A DNA stretch of 64,000 nucleotides from Flavobacterium sp. UBA2787 (GTDB taxonomy: Bacteria > Bacteroidota > Bacteroidia > Flavobacteriales > Flavobacteriaceae), in assembly GCA_002352205.1 (NCBI GenBank), contig DEHZ01000010.1, positions 62,245 to 126,244 of the forward strand, read 5' to 3'. Both the position numbers and the translations under genes were made by a program. Within the stretch, counting starts at the first letter, position 1. Each line of letters opens with the position of its first letter. The notes beneath the pieces are model-generated. The model was not told where the DNA came from. It made no database searches and saw nothing but the letters and a program-made list of their open reading frames with translations. Positions 50,956 through 59,574 of this stretch are shown in pieces.

Positions 50956-53433
50956 TTAGTCGATAACCTTCAATAATTCAAGACCAATCATAATTCCATC
51001 GTTTAAGAAAGTAGTTCCGTTATACGATCGAATATAATCTAATCGAAGCAATTTAAATTTTCCAAAGCCCAATTTGTCTAAACCGATGCTAAATTCTTGA
51101 TAAGGTTTATTCTCCGGTGTGGCTAAATGATGATAGCCAATAATCATTGTAGATTTTAGTTTGTTGAGCAATGGTATTTTATTCATAATAAAACCATCAA
51201 AATTATGCTCAACATGCATTTCCGTATAACTATCATTCGTGCTATGCGAATAGTATGGAAGTAAATTAAACATATCTAAATAACGATTATTTGGACTGAT
51301 AATGATTTGATTTCCATTAAAATGTTTATAGTCTACAAATGAAATTTCATCTGCATTAAAGAATTTTCCACCTTTTAAATTAATGGCGAAATTTCCTTTA
51401 TTTCCAAGTGTTTGTTCATAAAATACTCGTGCTGCAACAAAATCATAATTATATTTTGATTCACTTGCGGCAAAACCTTTTTCATAGCCTAAATAAAGAG
51501 TAGGGTACTTTTCATTTGGAATAATAAATTTTCCGTCCGGTCTTGAAAAGTATTTTTGTCCAAAATTGATACGAGCATTTACATTTGCTTTCACTAAATT
51601 ATTTCGTTCAAAGCCGGGATTTACATAATCATCTTCATCTAGCGGATTATTCGACATAAAATCAATTTTATTTTTAATAATCACATAATCGGTGTTATTA
51701 AAAAGCGGACTTCTTTCTGCATATTCCAATGAACCCTGCATATGTAGCCCGTTAATAACTTCTTGACTATAGGTCACATTAGCAAAGTTTTTTTCATACA
51801 CTTTCATGTGGTTTTCTTTTAAAAATAAAGAAACAACTGTGTTTGCAAGTCTGCCGATGGGCTCGTTTTGGTTAAATTGTGTGACTTCGCTACCACCTTT
51901 TATACTTAAAAAACTATTTGTCTTTGCACTTAATCGCGACAGAAAATAACCTGATGCCCGAAAACGTTCTTCGGCAAAACCATAATTAAATTTTGTGCCA
52001 AAGGTGGTATATTTTCGATCATCTTTACTTCGTTTAGTATACGATAATGAAGTTGATAAATTCCAACCTTGCACTGTGTTATACAAAGGAATTTTGAACA
52101 ATCCCGCATAATTTAAACGCCAATTTTTTTCTGAATTTTGATAAGAATAACCCGTGATTATTTTCTGAATCTTAAATTTATTATTCAAACGATCAATAGA
52201 ATCCAAATACGGTTTTGAATTTCGAACCAATTGAATACTGTCTTTTCTAATGTAATCATCACTTTCTTCTTCAGTTAATGGAACAGGTCGCATTTGGTTC
52301 CAATAGGTAGAATCCTTTTTATTAGCATTGTCCTCAAAACTCAAAATTTCTCTCGAAAAAGTTTTAGCATCAAAGGCTTCTTTAAAGTCATAATTGCTGT
52401 AAACATGCGTAAACTTTCCTGTAAATTTGATTCCGAAAGCCCCGGCCTCAAATTCTAAACTTTGCGAATTTTTTGCCCATAGTTGATTGTTGTCATTAAA
52501 ACTGAAATTCTGTTTCAATTTCATCACATCCAAAAATTCTTGCTTCATTCGATAACCTTTGATGTCTAAATCGATACCGTAAATTGCCCAACTGTCTTCC
52601 AAAATATAAATATAACCTTCAAAAACAGGTTCGCCGTCTCTTCTCGGAATTACTTTAATTTTATTGATTAAGTTGTTTCGTTCATCATAAAAAGCACCAT
52701 CTAAGGTGTATTTGTAATAACTAAACGCATTTTCTGCAAGCGGTGAAATCATACTGATATTTACATTAATTGTATTATCATAAAAATCATACATGGTTGC
52801 TCTGGCTGTGTTGTAGCTATAGCCATTGTCTCTTCCACTAATTTTTGAAGCGATGATTTTTTCATTCAAATTATCAGGTTTTTCAAAGATAATTTTGGAG
52901 ACAGTTTCTGATAAATATAAAATTCCGGTTCCGGTAGAGTCTAACGCACCATCAAAATCACCTAATTCTTGACCTAATATTTTTTTAGGAGCATTTTTCA
53001 ATCGAAAAATTCCACGAGAATAAAAGTCTGCTGTAAATCGTGCTGTTTTCAGGGAGTTTTTTTGCTTATTCGCTATTGCATTTCGAATAATGGCATTGGC
53101 CGGATTATCTTTTGAACTCAAAACAACTTCATTCAAATTATAATTCTCCTCAATCAATTTAACATCAAAAGTATATGGAAATTTGTTTATGTTTAAGATG
53201 TGTTTTTGCGTTTTATATCCTAAATATTGATAAACAACAGCCACTTTTTCCTGATTTTGAACATTAAGTTCATAAAAGCCATTTTCGTTTGAAGTTGTTC
53301 CGATATAGGTATTTTCAATATAAATATTTACAAAAGGCAAAGGATTTCCTGACTCATCAGTTATTTTTCCTTTAATTTGAGCGAATGAAATTATTGATAC
53401 TAAATTAAGTATAAGAACGATACTATATTTCAT
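50956..53433 (-). CDS. DUF5686 family outer-membrane protein with carboxypeptidase-like regulatory domain
   Basis: An 825-residue protein. A signal peptide (1-18, ending SFAQ) is followed by a carboxypeptidase-like regulatory domain (about 19-95: GKITDESGNPLPFVNIYIE, then TSNENGFYEL), then the DUF5686 region (from about 105) ending in a long beta-strand-rich C-terminus with many aromatic residues, consistent with an outer-membrane beta-barrel. This is a common Bacteroidota architecture whose function is not established. It stands alone; the upstream aroQ gene ends 51 bp away on the same strand. Confidence 0.88.
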   Translation of the reverse strand: MKYSIVLILNLVSIISFAQIKGKITDESGNPLPFVNIYIENTYIGTTSNENGFYELNVQNQEKVAVVYQYLGYKTQKHILNINKFPYTFDVKLIEENYNLNEVVLSSKDNPANAIIRNAIANKQKNSLKTARFTADFYSRGIFRLKNAPKKILGQELGDFDGALDSTGTGILYLSETVSKIIFEKPDNLNEKIIASKISGRDNGYSYNTARATMYDFYDNTINVNISMISPLAENAFSYYKYTLDGAFYDERNNLINKIKVIPRRDGEPVFEGYIYILEDSWAIYGIDLDIKGYRMKQEFLDVMKLKQNFSFNDNNQLWAKNSQSLEFEAGAFGIKFTGKFTHVYSNYDFKEAFDAKTFSREILSFEDNANKKDSTYWNQMRPVPLTEEESDDYIRKDSIQLVRNSKPYLDSIDRLNNKFKIQKIITGYSYQNSEKNWRLNYAGLFKIPLYNTVQGWNLSTSLSYTKRSKDDRKYTTFGTKFNYGFAEERFRASGYFLSRLSAKTNSFLSIKGGSEVTQFNQNEPIGRLANTVVSLFLKENHMKVYEKNFANVTYSQEVINGLHMQGSLEYAERSPLFNNTDYVIIKNKIDFMSNNPLDEDDYVNPGFERNNLVKANVNARINFGQKYFSRPDGKFIIPNEKYPTLYLGYEKGFAASESKYNYDFVAARVFYEQTLGNKGNFAINLKGGKFFNADEISFVDYKHFNGNQIIISPNNRYLDMFNLLPYYSHSTNDSYTEMHVEHNFDGFIMNKIPLLNKLKSTMIIGYHHLATPENKPYQEFSIGLDKLGFGKFKLLRLDYIRSYNGTTFLNDGIMIGLELLKVID

Positions 53434-53484
53434 GTGTAGGTTTTGCGAGACGAGTTAGTAGTATAAAGTTGAAAGCGTATTTTT

Positions 53485-53901
53485 TTATTTTATTAATGAT
53501 AGAAGGGCCAATTCATAACTTTTTAATCCAAATCCAACAATTATTCCGGCAGCATTAGGCGAAATAAAGGAATGATGTCTGAATTCTTCACGAGCAAATG
53601 TATTCGAAATGTGTACTTCAATTACAGGCGTTTGAATGGCTTTTACAGCATCTCCAATTCCAACAGAAGTATGTGTATAAGCCGCAGCATTTAAGATAAT
53701 TCCATCAAATGAAAATCCGGTTTCTTGAATTTTATCAATCAGTTCTCCCTCGATATTGCTTTGGTAATAAAACAGTTCCAAATTAGGATATTTCTCTTGA
53801 AGCGATTTAAAAAAATCTTCAAACGATTGATTACCATAAATGTCCGGTTCTCTTTTTCCTAAGAGATTTAAATTTGGACCATTAATAATTATAATTTTCA
53901 T
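53485..53901 (-). CDS. aroQ: Type II 3-dehydroquinate dehydratase
   Basis: Converts 3-dehydroquinate to 3-dehydroshikimate in aromatic amino acid synthesis. The opening IIINGPNLNLLGKREPDIYG (4-23) contains Arg17 and Tyr22, a catalytic pair in the family; NAAAYTHTSVGI (about 73-84) and VEVHISNTFAREEFRHHS (about 95-112) complete the active site. The length, 138 residues, is a little shorter than many but complete. It lies upstream of the DUF5686 gene with 51 bp between, perhaps co-transcribed. XerD, seen next to aroQ in some Bacteroidota, is 6 kb away. Confidence 0.95.
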   Translation of the reverse strand: MKIIIINGPNLNLLGKREPDIYGNQSFEDFFKSLQEKYPNLELFYYQSNIEGELIDKIQETGFSFDGIILNAAAYTHTSVGIGDAVKAIQTPVIEVHISNTFAREEFRHHSFISPNAAGIIVGFGLKSYELALLSLIK

Positions 53902-54033
53902 AGAAAGCGTTTTGGAGTAAATTTATCAAAAAAATCATACTTTCAAATCTATTACTTAAAAACATTAGTTTAATATTAACATTTTGATAGGTTTGAAACA
54001 ACTATTTTTATGGTTCTAACAAAACATCATCAA

Positions 54034-55677
54034 ATGAGAAAAAAAATACTATTTTTCTTCCTATTCATTTTCGGATTCAGTCAAGCTCAAAATGACTACC
54101 TTACTTATGAAGATTTATCAAAAAAACTTAAAGAATTAGCATCAAAAAACAAATCGTGTTCCGTTAAATCAATTGGAAAAAGCAGTGGCGGAAAAGATAT
54201 TTGGCTCTTAACACTTTCATCATCAGAAAAAGCCAAACCCGCACTTTTAATTACTGCCGGAATTGATGGAAAACACCAAGCCGGTACTCAAATTGCCGCT
54301 AAACTAATTGAGCAATTGCTTGACGATGCCAATCTTTCCAAATTATTAGAAGATAAAACCTTGTATTTTGTTCCTTCTGTAAATCCTGATGCAATTGCTG
54401 CGTATTTCACTAAATTAAAATTTGAAGAAAGTGGAAATGCAACCAAAACTGATGATGACCGCGATGGAAAAATAGGCGAGGATGGTTTTGAAGATTTGAA
54501 TAATGATGGTTATATCACTCAAGTTAGAATTGAAGATGTAACTGGAAGTTATATCGAAAGTCCCGATGATGCCCGAATTTTAATCAAAGCCGATCCTTCA
54601 AAAAATCAGGTTGGAAAATTCAGTTTGATTTCCGAAGGATTTGATAATGATAAAGATGGCAAATTCAACGAAGATATTTCGGAAGGTGTAAACATTGATA
54701 AAAATTTCACGTTCGATCATCCTGTTTTTGAAAAAGGTTCCGGTGTTTATGTTGCTTCTGAACCGGAAACCAGATCATTGTTGGATTTTTTATACCTCAA
54801 TCAACATATTTATGGTGTGCTAACATTTGGAATGCACAACAATTTGTCGGAAGCTCCAAAATTCGACAGCAAATCGGCCAGCAGTAGAATTGTTAAAAGT
54901 TGGTTGGAAAATGATGTGAAAGCAGCTGAGCATGTTTCAAAATTGTATACCGAAAAAGCAGCCATCAAAGACGGACCAAAATTGCCGATGACAAAAGGTA
55001 ATTTTGCTCAAACAGCTTATTATCATGCCGGAAAATTCAGTTTTTCAACGCCTGGTTGGTGGATAGATAAAGTGGAAGAGAAAAAAGATTCAACCGAAGC
55101 AAAAACCGAAAAACCTAAAAAAGGTGAAAAATCAGAAGTAAACCCTGAAATTGAATTTTTAAAATGGGCTGAAAGAAATCAGTTAAACAATGTTTTTGTG
55201 AATTGGACAAGTATCAAACATCCCGATTTTCCCAATCAAAAAGCAGAAGTTGGCGGATTTGTTCCGTATGTGATGAATAATCCACCGTCTAAATTTTTGG
55301 ATGAATCGGTTGCAAAACACAAACTTTTTTTGGTAGAATTAGTGAATGCAATGCCAAAAATTGAAACGACAGTTCCTGTGGTAGAAAAGTTAGATAGCAA
55401 TTTATACCGCATCACCATTAAAGTGGTTAACAAAGGAATGTTACCCACGTATGCTGAAATTGGTGATAAAATCCGTTTCGTTTCTCGCATGAAAACCGAA
55501 ATTATGCTGAACAATAATCAGAAAATGGTTTCAGGAAGAAAATACTTTTTGCGAAACACGCTTCAACCCAATGAATCGGAAGAATATTCGTGGTTGGTTT
55601 CCGGATCGGGAACGGCAACTATTACAACTGGTTGTGCAACAACAGGAATCAAAGAAATTAAGGTTGAATTGAAATAA
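54034..55677 (+). CDS. M14-family carboxypeptidase-like protein with altered metal ligands
   Basis: A secreted protein of 547 residues. The start at 54034 (MRKKILFFFLFIFGFSQAQ) gives a signal peptide; an upstream ATG at 54010 would interfere with it. The fold follows the neighbour at 55685, including KSIGKSSGGKDIWLLTLS and an EF-hand-like insertion DDDRDGKIGEDGF. But where the neighbour has the metal motif HANE (111-114), this protein has DGKH (78-81), swapping the His and Glu for Asp and His. The later His is present (FGMHNN), and a candidate catalytic Glu is in KAEVGGF. It could bind metal differently or be a pseudoenzyme. It lies seven bases before the M14 neighbour. Confidence 0.82.
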   Translation: MRKKILFFFLFIFGFSQAQNDYLTYEDLSKKLKELASKNKSCSVKSIGKSSGGKDIWLLTLSSSEKAKPALLITAGIDGKHQAGTQIAAKLIEQLLDDANLSKLLEDKTLYFVPSVNPDAIAAYFTKLKFEESGNATKTDDDRDGKIGEDGFEDLNNDGYITQVRIEDVTGSYIESPDDARILIKADPSKNQVGKFSLISEGFDNDKDGKFNEDISEGVNIDKNFTFDHPVFEKGSGVYVASEPETRSLLDFLYLNQHIYGVLTFGMHNNLSEAPKFDSKSASSRIVKSWLENDVKAAEHVSKLYTEKAAIKDGPKLPMTKGNFAQTAYYHAGKFSFSTPGWWIDKVEEKKDSTEAKTEKPKKGEKSEVNPEIEFLKWAERNQLNNVFVNWTSIKHPDFPNQKAEVGGFVPYVMNNPPSKFLDESVAKHKLFLVELVNAMPKIETTVPVVEKLDSNLYRITIKVVNKGMLPTYAEIGDKIRFVSRMKTEIMLNNNQKMVSGRKYFLRNTLQPNESEEYSWLVSGSGTATITTGCATTGIKEIKVELK

Positions 55678-55684
55678 GATAAAC

Positions 55685-57439
55685 ATGAAAAGATATATAC
55701 TGACTACTATTTTATGTTTGTTAATGGCAAATGTAAATGCACAAAAAAATGATATTGCTCCTCAGGATTTAAACGGAATGAGAGCAATCGGTTCGCCGGC
55801 AAATCCAAAAGTTCGCATGTCTTGGGATCGGTACCACGATTATGCACAAATTACTCAGTTTTGTAAAGATTTGGTAAAAGCCTATCCCAATTTGGTAAAA
55901 ATGGAATCCATCGGAAAATCTTTTGAAGGAAGAGATATTTGGTTGTTAACCGTTTCCGATTTCAAAACCGATAAAACAGAAAATAAACCGGGTTTCTATA
56001 TTGATGGTGGAATTCACGCTAATGAATTGCAAGGTGTTGAAATTTCAATGTACACTGCTTGGTATTTGGCAGAAAGTTTCCAAACCGTAAAATTCATTAA
56101 TACCTTATTAAAGGATAAAGTATTTTACATTGCGTTGACCATTAGCCCTGATTCACGTGAGAATTTTATCTACAAAGAAAATACGGCCAATTCTTCTCGT
56201 TCAGGAATGCGTCCGTTTGATAACGATGGCGATGGATTGGTGAATGAAGATAAATACAATGATTTAGATGGCGATGGAAATATCGTCATGATGCGAAGAA
56301 AATCAAAAACCGGACGATATAAAATTGATCCAAAATACCCAAGCAGAATGTATCAAGTGCGAGGTGATGAAATGGGTGAATATGAATTATTGGGTTACGA
56401 AGGACTTGATGCAGACGGAGACGGATTAGTAAACGAAGACCAATTGGGAACCTATGATCCAAATCGTGATTGGGCTTGGAATTGGCAACCCGATTATGTG
56501 CAGAGAGGAGCTCTTTTTTATCCCGGAACGTTACCTGAAACCAGAGCTGTAAAAGATTTTATCGTTAGTCATCCAAATATTGCCGGAGCACAAAGTTATC
56601 ATAATTATGGTGGGATGTTTCTCCGCGGGCCGGGTGCTGCAGAAGATGATCCGTTGTTCAGCAGACAAGATATTGAAGTGTATGATAACATCGGTAAATT
56701 AGGAGAGAAGATGATTCCCGGCTATAATTATTTTGTATTGCACAAAGATTTATACACGGTGTATGGTGGTGAAATTGATTTTCTATCATTAACACGTGGC
56801 ATTTTTACGTTTAGTAATGAATTGATGACTTCATACAAGTTATTCAACCAAAAAAGTTCATGGAGTCGTTGGGATAACGATGAGTTTAATGAATTTGATA
56901 AATACCTTTTATTTGGTGATGGTTATGTGGAATGGAAACCGTTCAATCACCCGCAGTTTGGTGAAATTGAAATTGGTGGAGCTAAGAAGAATTATATCAG
57001 AAATCATCCGGGTTTTATGTTGCAGGAAGATGCTCATCGAAACATGGCTTTCACACTATACCATGCCTATCAAACGCCAAAATTAGAAATTTTAGACATT
57101 AAAACCGAAAAACTTTCCGGAGGATTAACAGCAGTTACTGCAACTATAATGAATACACGAATTATTCCAACGCATTCATCGATTGATGTAAAAAATAAAA
57201 TTGAGCGACCTGATTTTATTACACTAAAAGGAGCCAATGTGATAGCCGGAATGACTGTTCAAAACGAAGACTTGAATTTGTTTACTGAACAAAAACATAG
57301 TCCACAAACCATTGAAATCGATAATATTCGTGGAATGGGAAGCGTAAAAGTTCGTTGGTTTGTGAGCGGAAATGCAAATGGAGCAACTGTTGAGGTTTCC
57401 AGTGCAAAAGGTGGATTTGTGTCTGATAAAGTAAAATAG
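55685..57439 (+). CDS. M14-family zinc carboxypeptidase
   Basis: A 584-residue secreted metallocarboxypeptidase with a signal peptide (KRYILTTILCLLMANVNAQ). The zinc motif HANE (111-114) in GGIHANELQGVE, the third His ligand in QSYHNYGG, and the catalytic Glu in TFSNELMTS are in place. Insertions with DxDGDG (DNDGDGLVNEDKYNDLDGDG) look like calcium-binding loops of the TSP3/EF-hand type. The C-terminal region (about 470-584) is beta-rich. It follows the altered paralogue seven bases upstream, and the two are probably co-transcribed. It may cut peptides or peptidoglycan stems in the periplasm or outside. Confidence 0.92.
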   Translation: MKRYILTTILCLLMANVNAQKNDIAPQDLNGMRAIGSPANPKVRMSWDRYHDYAQITQFCKDLVKAYPNLVKMESIGKSFEGRDIWLLTVSDFKTDKTENKPGFYIDGGIHANELQGVEISMYTAWYLAESFQTVKFINTLLKDKVFYIALTISPDSRENFIYKENTANSSRSGMRPFDNDGDGLVNEDKYNDLDGDGNIVMMRRKSKTGRYKIDPKYPSRMYQVRGDEMGEYELLGYEGLDADGDGLVNEDQLGTYDPNRDWAWNWQPDYVQRGALFYPGTLPETRAVKDFIVSHPNIAGAQSYHNYGGMFLRGPGAAEDDPLFSRQDIEVYDNIGKLGEKMIPGYNYFVLHKDLYTVYGGEIDFLSLTRGIFTFSNELMTSYKLFNQKSSWSRWDNDEFNEFDKYLLFGDGYVEWKPFNHPQFGEIEIGGAKKNYIRNHPGFMLQEDAHRNMAFTLYHAYQTPKLEILDIKTEKLSGGLTAVTATIMNTRIIPTHSSIDVKNKIERPDFITLKGANVIAGMTVQNEDLNLFTEQKHSPQTIEIDNIRGMGSVKVRWFVSGNANGATVEVSSAKGGFVSDKVK

Positions 57440-57450
57440 AAAAAAATTAG

Positions 57451-57503
57451 CCATATAAGTCATATAAGTTTAGAGTGTCTGAAAACTTATATGACTTATA
57501 TGG
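57451..57503. repeat. Perfect 21-bp inverted repeat, CCATATAAGT element copy 2
   Basis: CCATATAAGTCATATAAGTTT (as two words CCATATAAGT and CATATAAGTTT, 57451-57471) is exactly complementary to 57483-57503. The left arm shares 20 bp with 32631-32650. It lies in the gap between convergent M14 and beta-barrel genes and is probably part of their termination, but no T-run is seen. Confidence 0.85.
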
Positions 57504-57520
57504 TTTAAAATTTTAATTGG

Positions 57521-58063
57521 TTAGAATCGATAACCTAGTGAAACCTGAATCACTCTGTTTTTAACTTCTGCATCTTTTGAAGCTTCGGTTAAACCAACTA
57601 CATATCTTGCTTGTGCAAAAATATTGTCAGTAATATTCAAACCCAAACCACCAACTGCAGCAAAATCGAATGATTCTGATTCAAATTGATCCCCAACATT
57701 ATCATCAATTAAAAAGGAGAATTGCGGTCCGGCTTCAACACTCAATCTATCTGAAATTAAATAAAATTTGGCTAATACAGGTACAGTTAAATAATTAAAG
57801 TTAATGTCGTCAAACGATTCACTTTCAACTTTAGCACCTTGTGAAGAATATAATAATTCAGGTTGAAGAGCAAAGTTCTCAAACACTTTTAATTCTAACA
57901 AAGCACCAAAGTGAAAACTTGTGTAGGTTTCTAAACCTTCTAAACCATCTCCTTCAAGACTGGCAAAATTGGCTCCGGCTTTTACACCAAATTTCAACAT
58001 TTGAGCATTCGATTGGGTTATCCCAATAATCATGAATGCGATAAAAAAAAGTAGCTTTTTCAT
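57521..58063 (-). CDS. Small outer-membrane beta-barrel protein, copy A
   Basis: A 180-residue protein with a signal peptide (KKLLFFIAFMIIGITQSNAQ) and a beta-barrel with alternating pattern, starting LKFGVKAGANFASLEG and ending RVIQVSLGYRF, with a C-terminal aromatic residue as in outer-membrane proteins. It belongs with the porin-family/OmpW-like barrels and is paralogous to the two plus-strand copies at 58243 and 58887, sharing AGxNF, LQPELLYS and LGLxITDN-like words. It diverges from copy B; two exact -7-like words (CAAAnnTA in plus strand) lie upstream at 58098-58105 and 58109-58116. Function is unknown. Confidence 0.85.
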   Translation of the reverse strand: MKKLLFFIAFMIIGITQSNAQMLKFGVKAGANFASLEGDGLEGLETYTSFHFGALLELKVFENFALQPELLYSSQGAKVESESFDDINFNYLTVPVLAKFYLISDRLSVEAGPQFSFLIDDNVGDQFESESFDFAAVGGLGLNITDNIFAQARYVVGLTEASKDAEVKNRVIQVSLGYRF

Positions 58064-58149
58064 GTTTTAATAATTTAGTTGATATATATTGATAAAACAA
58101 AATTATAACAAATTTATTATTAAATATATCGAGATTGTTACCAAATAGT

Positions 58150-58170
58150 TGTTGATAAAATTGTTGATAA
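58150..58170. repeat. Two TGTTGATAA words between divergent beta-barrel genes
   Basis: TGTTGATAA at 58150-58158 and 58162-58170 are direct repeats 12 bp apart in the gap between copies A and B. They are identical to the pair upstream of HU at 44882-44911, though the spacing differs. Confidence 0.6.
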
Positions 58171-58208
58171 CTGAAATTTGACCAATAATTACTTACAATA
58201 AGAGTTTA

Positions 58209-58216
58209 TAATTTTG
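58209..58216 (+). promoter_or_regulatory. -7 element of beta-barrel copy B
   Basis: TAATTTTG is an exact match to TAnnTTTG, 26 bp before the ATG at 58243. The nearest TTG upstream is too far for ideal spacing. Confidence 0.5.
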
Positions 58217-58242
58217 TATTATAACTTTAAAACAAGTAAAAC

Positions 58243-58773
58243 ATGAAAAAAATCATTTTATCTATTCTTGCTGTTGCAGCATTTGGGACTGCAAATGCTC
58301 AGGAAATTAAATTTGGTGTAAAAGCCGGAGCGAACTTCTCTAACTTCACGGGAGATGCTGAAACTGATGGTAGAACTGGTTTCTATGTAGGCGGTTTAGT
58401 AGACATTGGTATTTCAGATAAATTTCATGTACAACCTGAGTTACTATACTCTATGGAAGGTGCAGATAGCGATGGAGTTGATTTAGGTGTAAATTATTTG
58501 AGAGTTCCAATTATGGCTAAATATTACCTTACTGAAGCTTTGAATCTTCAAGCTGGTCCTTCTGTAGCATTTAAAATCGGTACAGTTGAAGAAGATTTTG
58601 ACGATGCAGTAAAATCAATAGATTTTGGCTTAGGTTTAGGTGCAGCTTATGAGTTGCCAATGGGATTGTTTTTTGATGTGAGATATAATTTAGGTTTAGC
58701 AAACATTAGCGAAACAGATGCTGTTGATGTTAAGAATACTAACTTCCAAGTAGGTTTAGGATATAGATTCTAA
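58243..58773 (+). CDS. Small outer-membrane beta-barrel protein, copy B
   Basis: A 176-residue paralogue of copy A, with a signal peptide (KKIILSILAVAAFGTANAQ), barrel start EIKFGVKAGANFSNFTG (about 21-37) and a C-terminal NTNFQVGLGYRF. Aromatic-terminated ends and periodic hydrophobic strands are typical of eight-stranded barrels. It is followed by a short hairpin terminator almost identical to the one after copy C. The -7 element at 58209 and the two TGTTGATAA words upstream give it separate control. Function unknown; these barrels are abundant in Flavobacteriaceae. Confidence 0.86.
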   Translation: MKKIILSILAVAAFGTANAQEIKFGVKAGANFSNFTGDAETDGRTGFYVGGLVDIGISDKFHVQPELLYSMEGADSDGVDLGVNYLRVPIMAKYYLTEALNLQAGPSVAFKIGTVEEDFDDAVKSIDFGLGLGAAYELPMGLFFDVRYNLGLANISETDAVDVKNTNFQVGLGYRF

Positions 58774-58791
58774 TAATTTAATTGAATAAAT

Positions 58792-58819
58792 AAAAACCAC
58801 GCTTTATGCGTGGTTTTTT
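58792..58819 (+). terminator. Terminator after beta-barrel copy B
   Basis: AAAAACCACGC, loop TTTAT and GCGTGGTTTTT form an 11-bp stem, then T residues. It is nearly identical to the terminator after copy C (59519-59547). Confidence 0.9.
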
Positions 58820-58832
58820 ATTATTATATAGT

Positions 58833-58860
58833 TTGTAGTATTTTTTTTATTATATATTTG
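58833..58860 (+). promoter_or_regulatory. Promoter of beta-barrel copy C
   Basis: TTG (58833-58835), a 17-bp spacer and TATATTTG (58853-58860), 26 bp before the ATG at 58887. It is a good Bacteroidota promoter with a slightly short spacer. Confidence 0.72.
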
Positions 58861-58886
58861 CACTCAAATTTTAAAAATATAAAAAA

Positions 58887-59498
58887 ATGAAAAAACTTAT
58901 TTTTGTTGGAATTACTGTTTTAACATTTGGTGTTACTAGTGCTCAAGATGTTAATTTTGGTGTTAAAGGAGGTTTAAACGTTACAACTTTAACAGGGGAT
59001 ATAGAAGACCTTGATCCTAAAATTGGTTTTCACGTTGGAGGTTTTGCAGAGATTAAATTAAATGAAAAATTTGCAATTCAGCCTGAATTATTATTTTCTA
59101 CTCAAGGAGCTAAAGCGGAGTACTTTGATGATTTTGATGGATTTAATGTTAAAGTTGAAGAAAATTTAAAATTGAATTATATCAACTTGCCAATCATGGC
59201 TAAGTATTTTATTACTGAAAAATTTAATATCCAAGCTGGACCTCAGGTTAGTTTTTTGATGAGTGCAAAGAATGAAGTAACTTATTCATTCGAGGGAGAG
59301 TCTGATTCTGAGGAATTTGATATTAAAGATGATACTAAGGCTATTGATTTTGGATTTAATTTAGGCTTAGGATATAGTTTTACAGATAAACTTTTTGCTG
59401 AAGCTCGTTATAATTTTGGTTTGTCTAGTATCCCTGATGATTCTGATGTTGATGTTAAAAATGCAGTTTTTCAAGTATCTTTTGGATATAGATTCTAA
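58887..59498 (+). CDS. Small outer-membrane beta-barrel protein, copy C
   Basis: A 203-residue paralogue of copies A and B, with a signal peptide (KKLIFVGITVLTFGVTSAQ). The mature part begins DVNFGVKGGLNVTTLTG and ends NAVFQVSFGYRF. Compared with copy B it has an extra 25-residue acidic insertion around YSFEGESDSEEFDIKDD (about 132-148). It has its own promoter and a terminator matching that of copy B. The three genes may respond to different conditions. Confidence 0.86.
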   Translation: MKKLIFVGITVLTFGVTSAQDVNFGVKGGLNVTTLTGDIEDLDPKIGFHVGGFAEIKLNEKFAIQPELLFSTQGAKAEYFDDFDGFNVKVEENLKLNYINLPIMAKYFITEKFNIQAGPQVSFLMSAKNEVTYSFEGESDSEEFDIKDDTKAIDFGFNLGLGYSFTDKLFAEARYNFGLSSIPDDSDVDVKNAVFQVSFGYRF

Positions 59499-59518
59499 TT
59501 TTAGAATAAATATAAATT

Positions 59519-59547
59519 TTAACCACGCCTTCTGCGTGGTTTTTTTA
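59519..59547 (+). terminator. Terminator after beta-barrel copy C
   Basis: AACCACGC, loop CTTCT and GCGTGGTT form an 8-bp stem (longer with flanking A/T), followed by six T residues. It shares its stem with the terminator after copy B. Confidence 0.9.
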
Positions 59548-59574
59548 TTCCTATAATTTGTCGAACTTTGAAAC

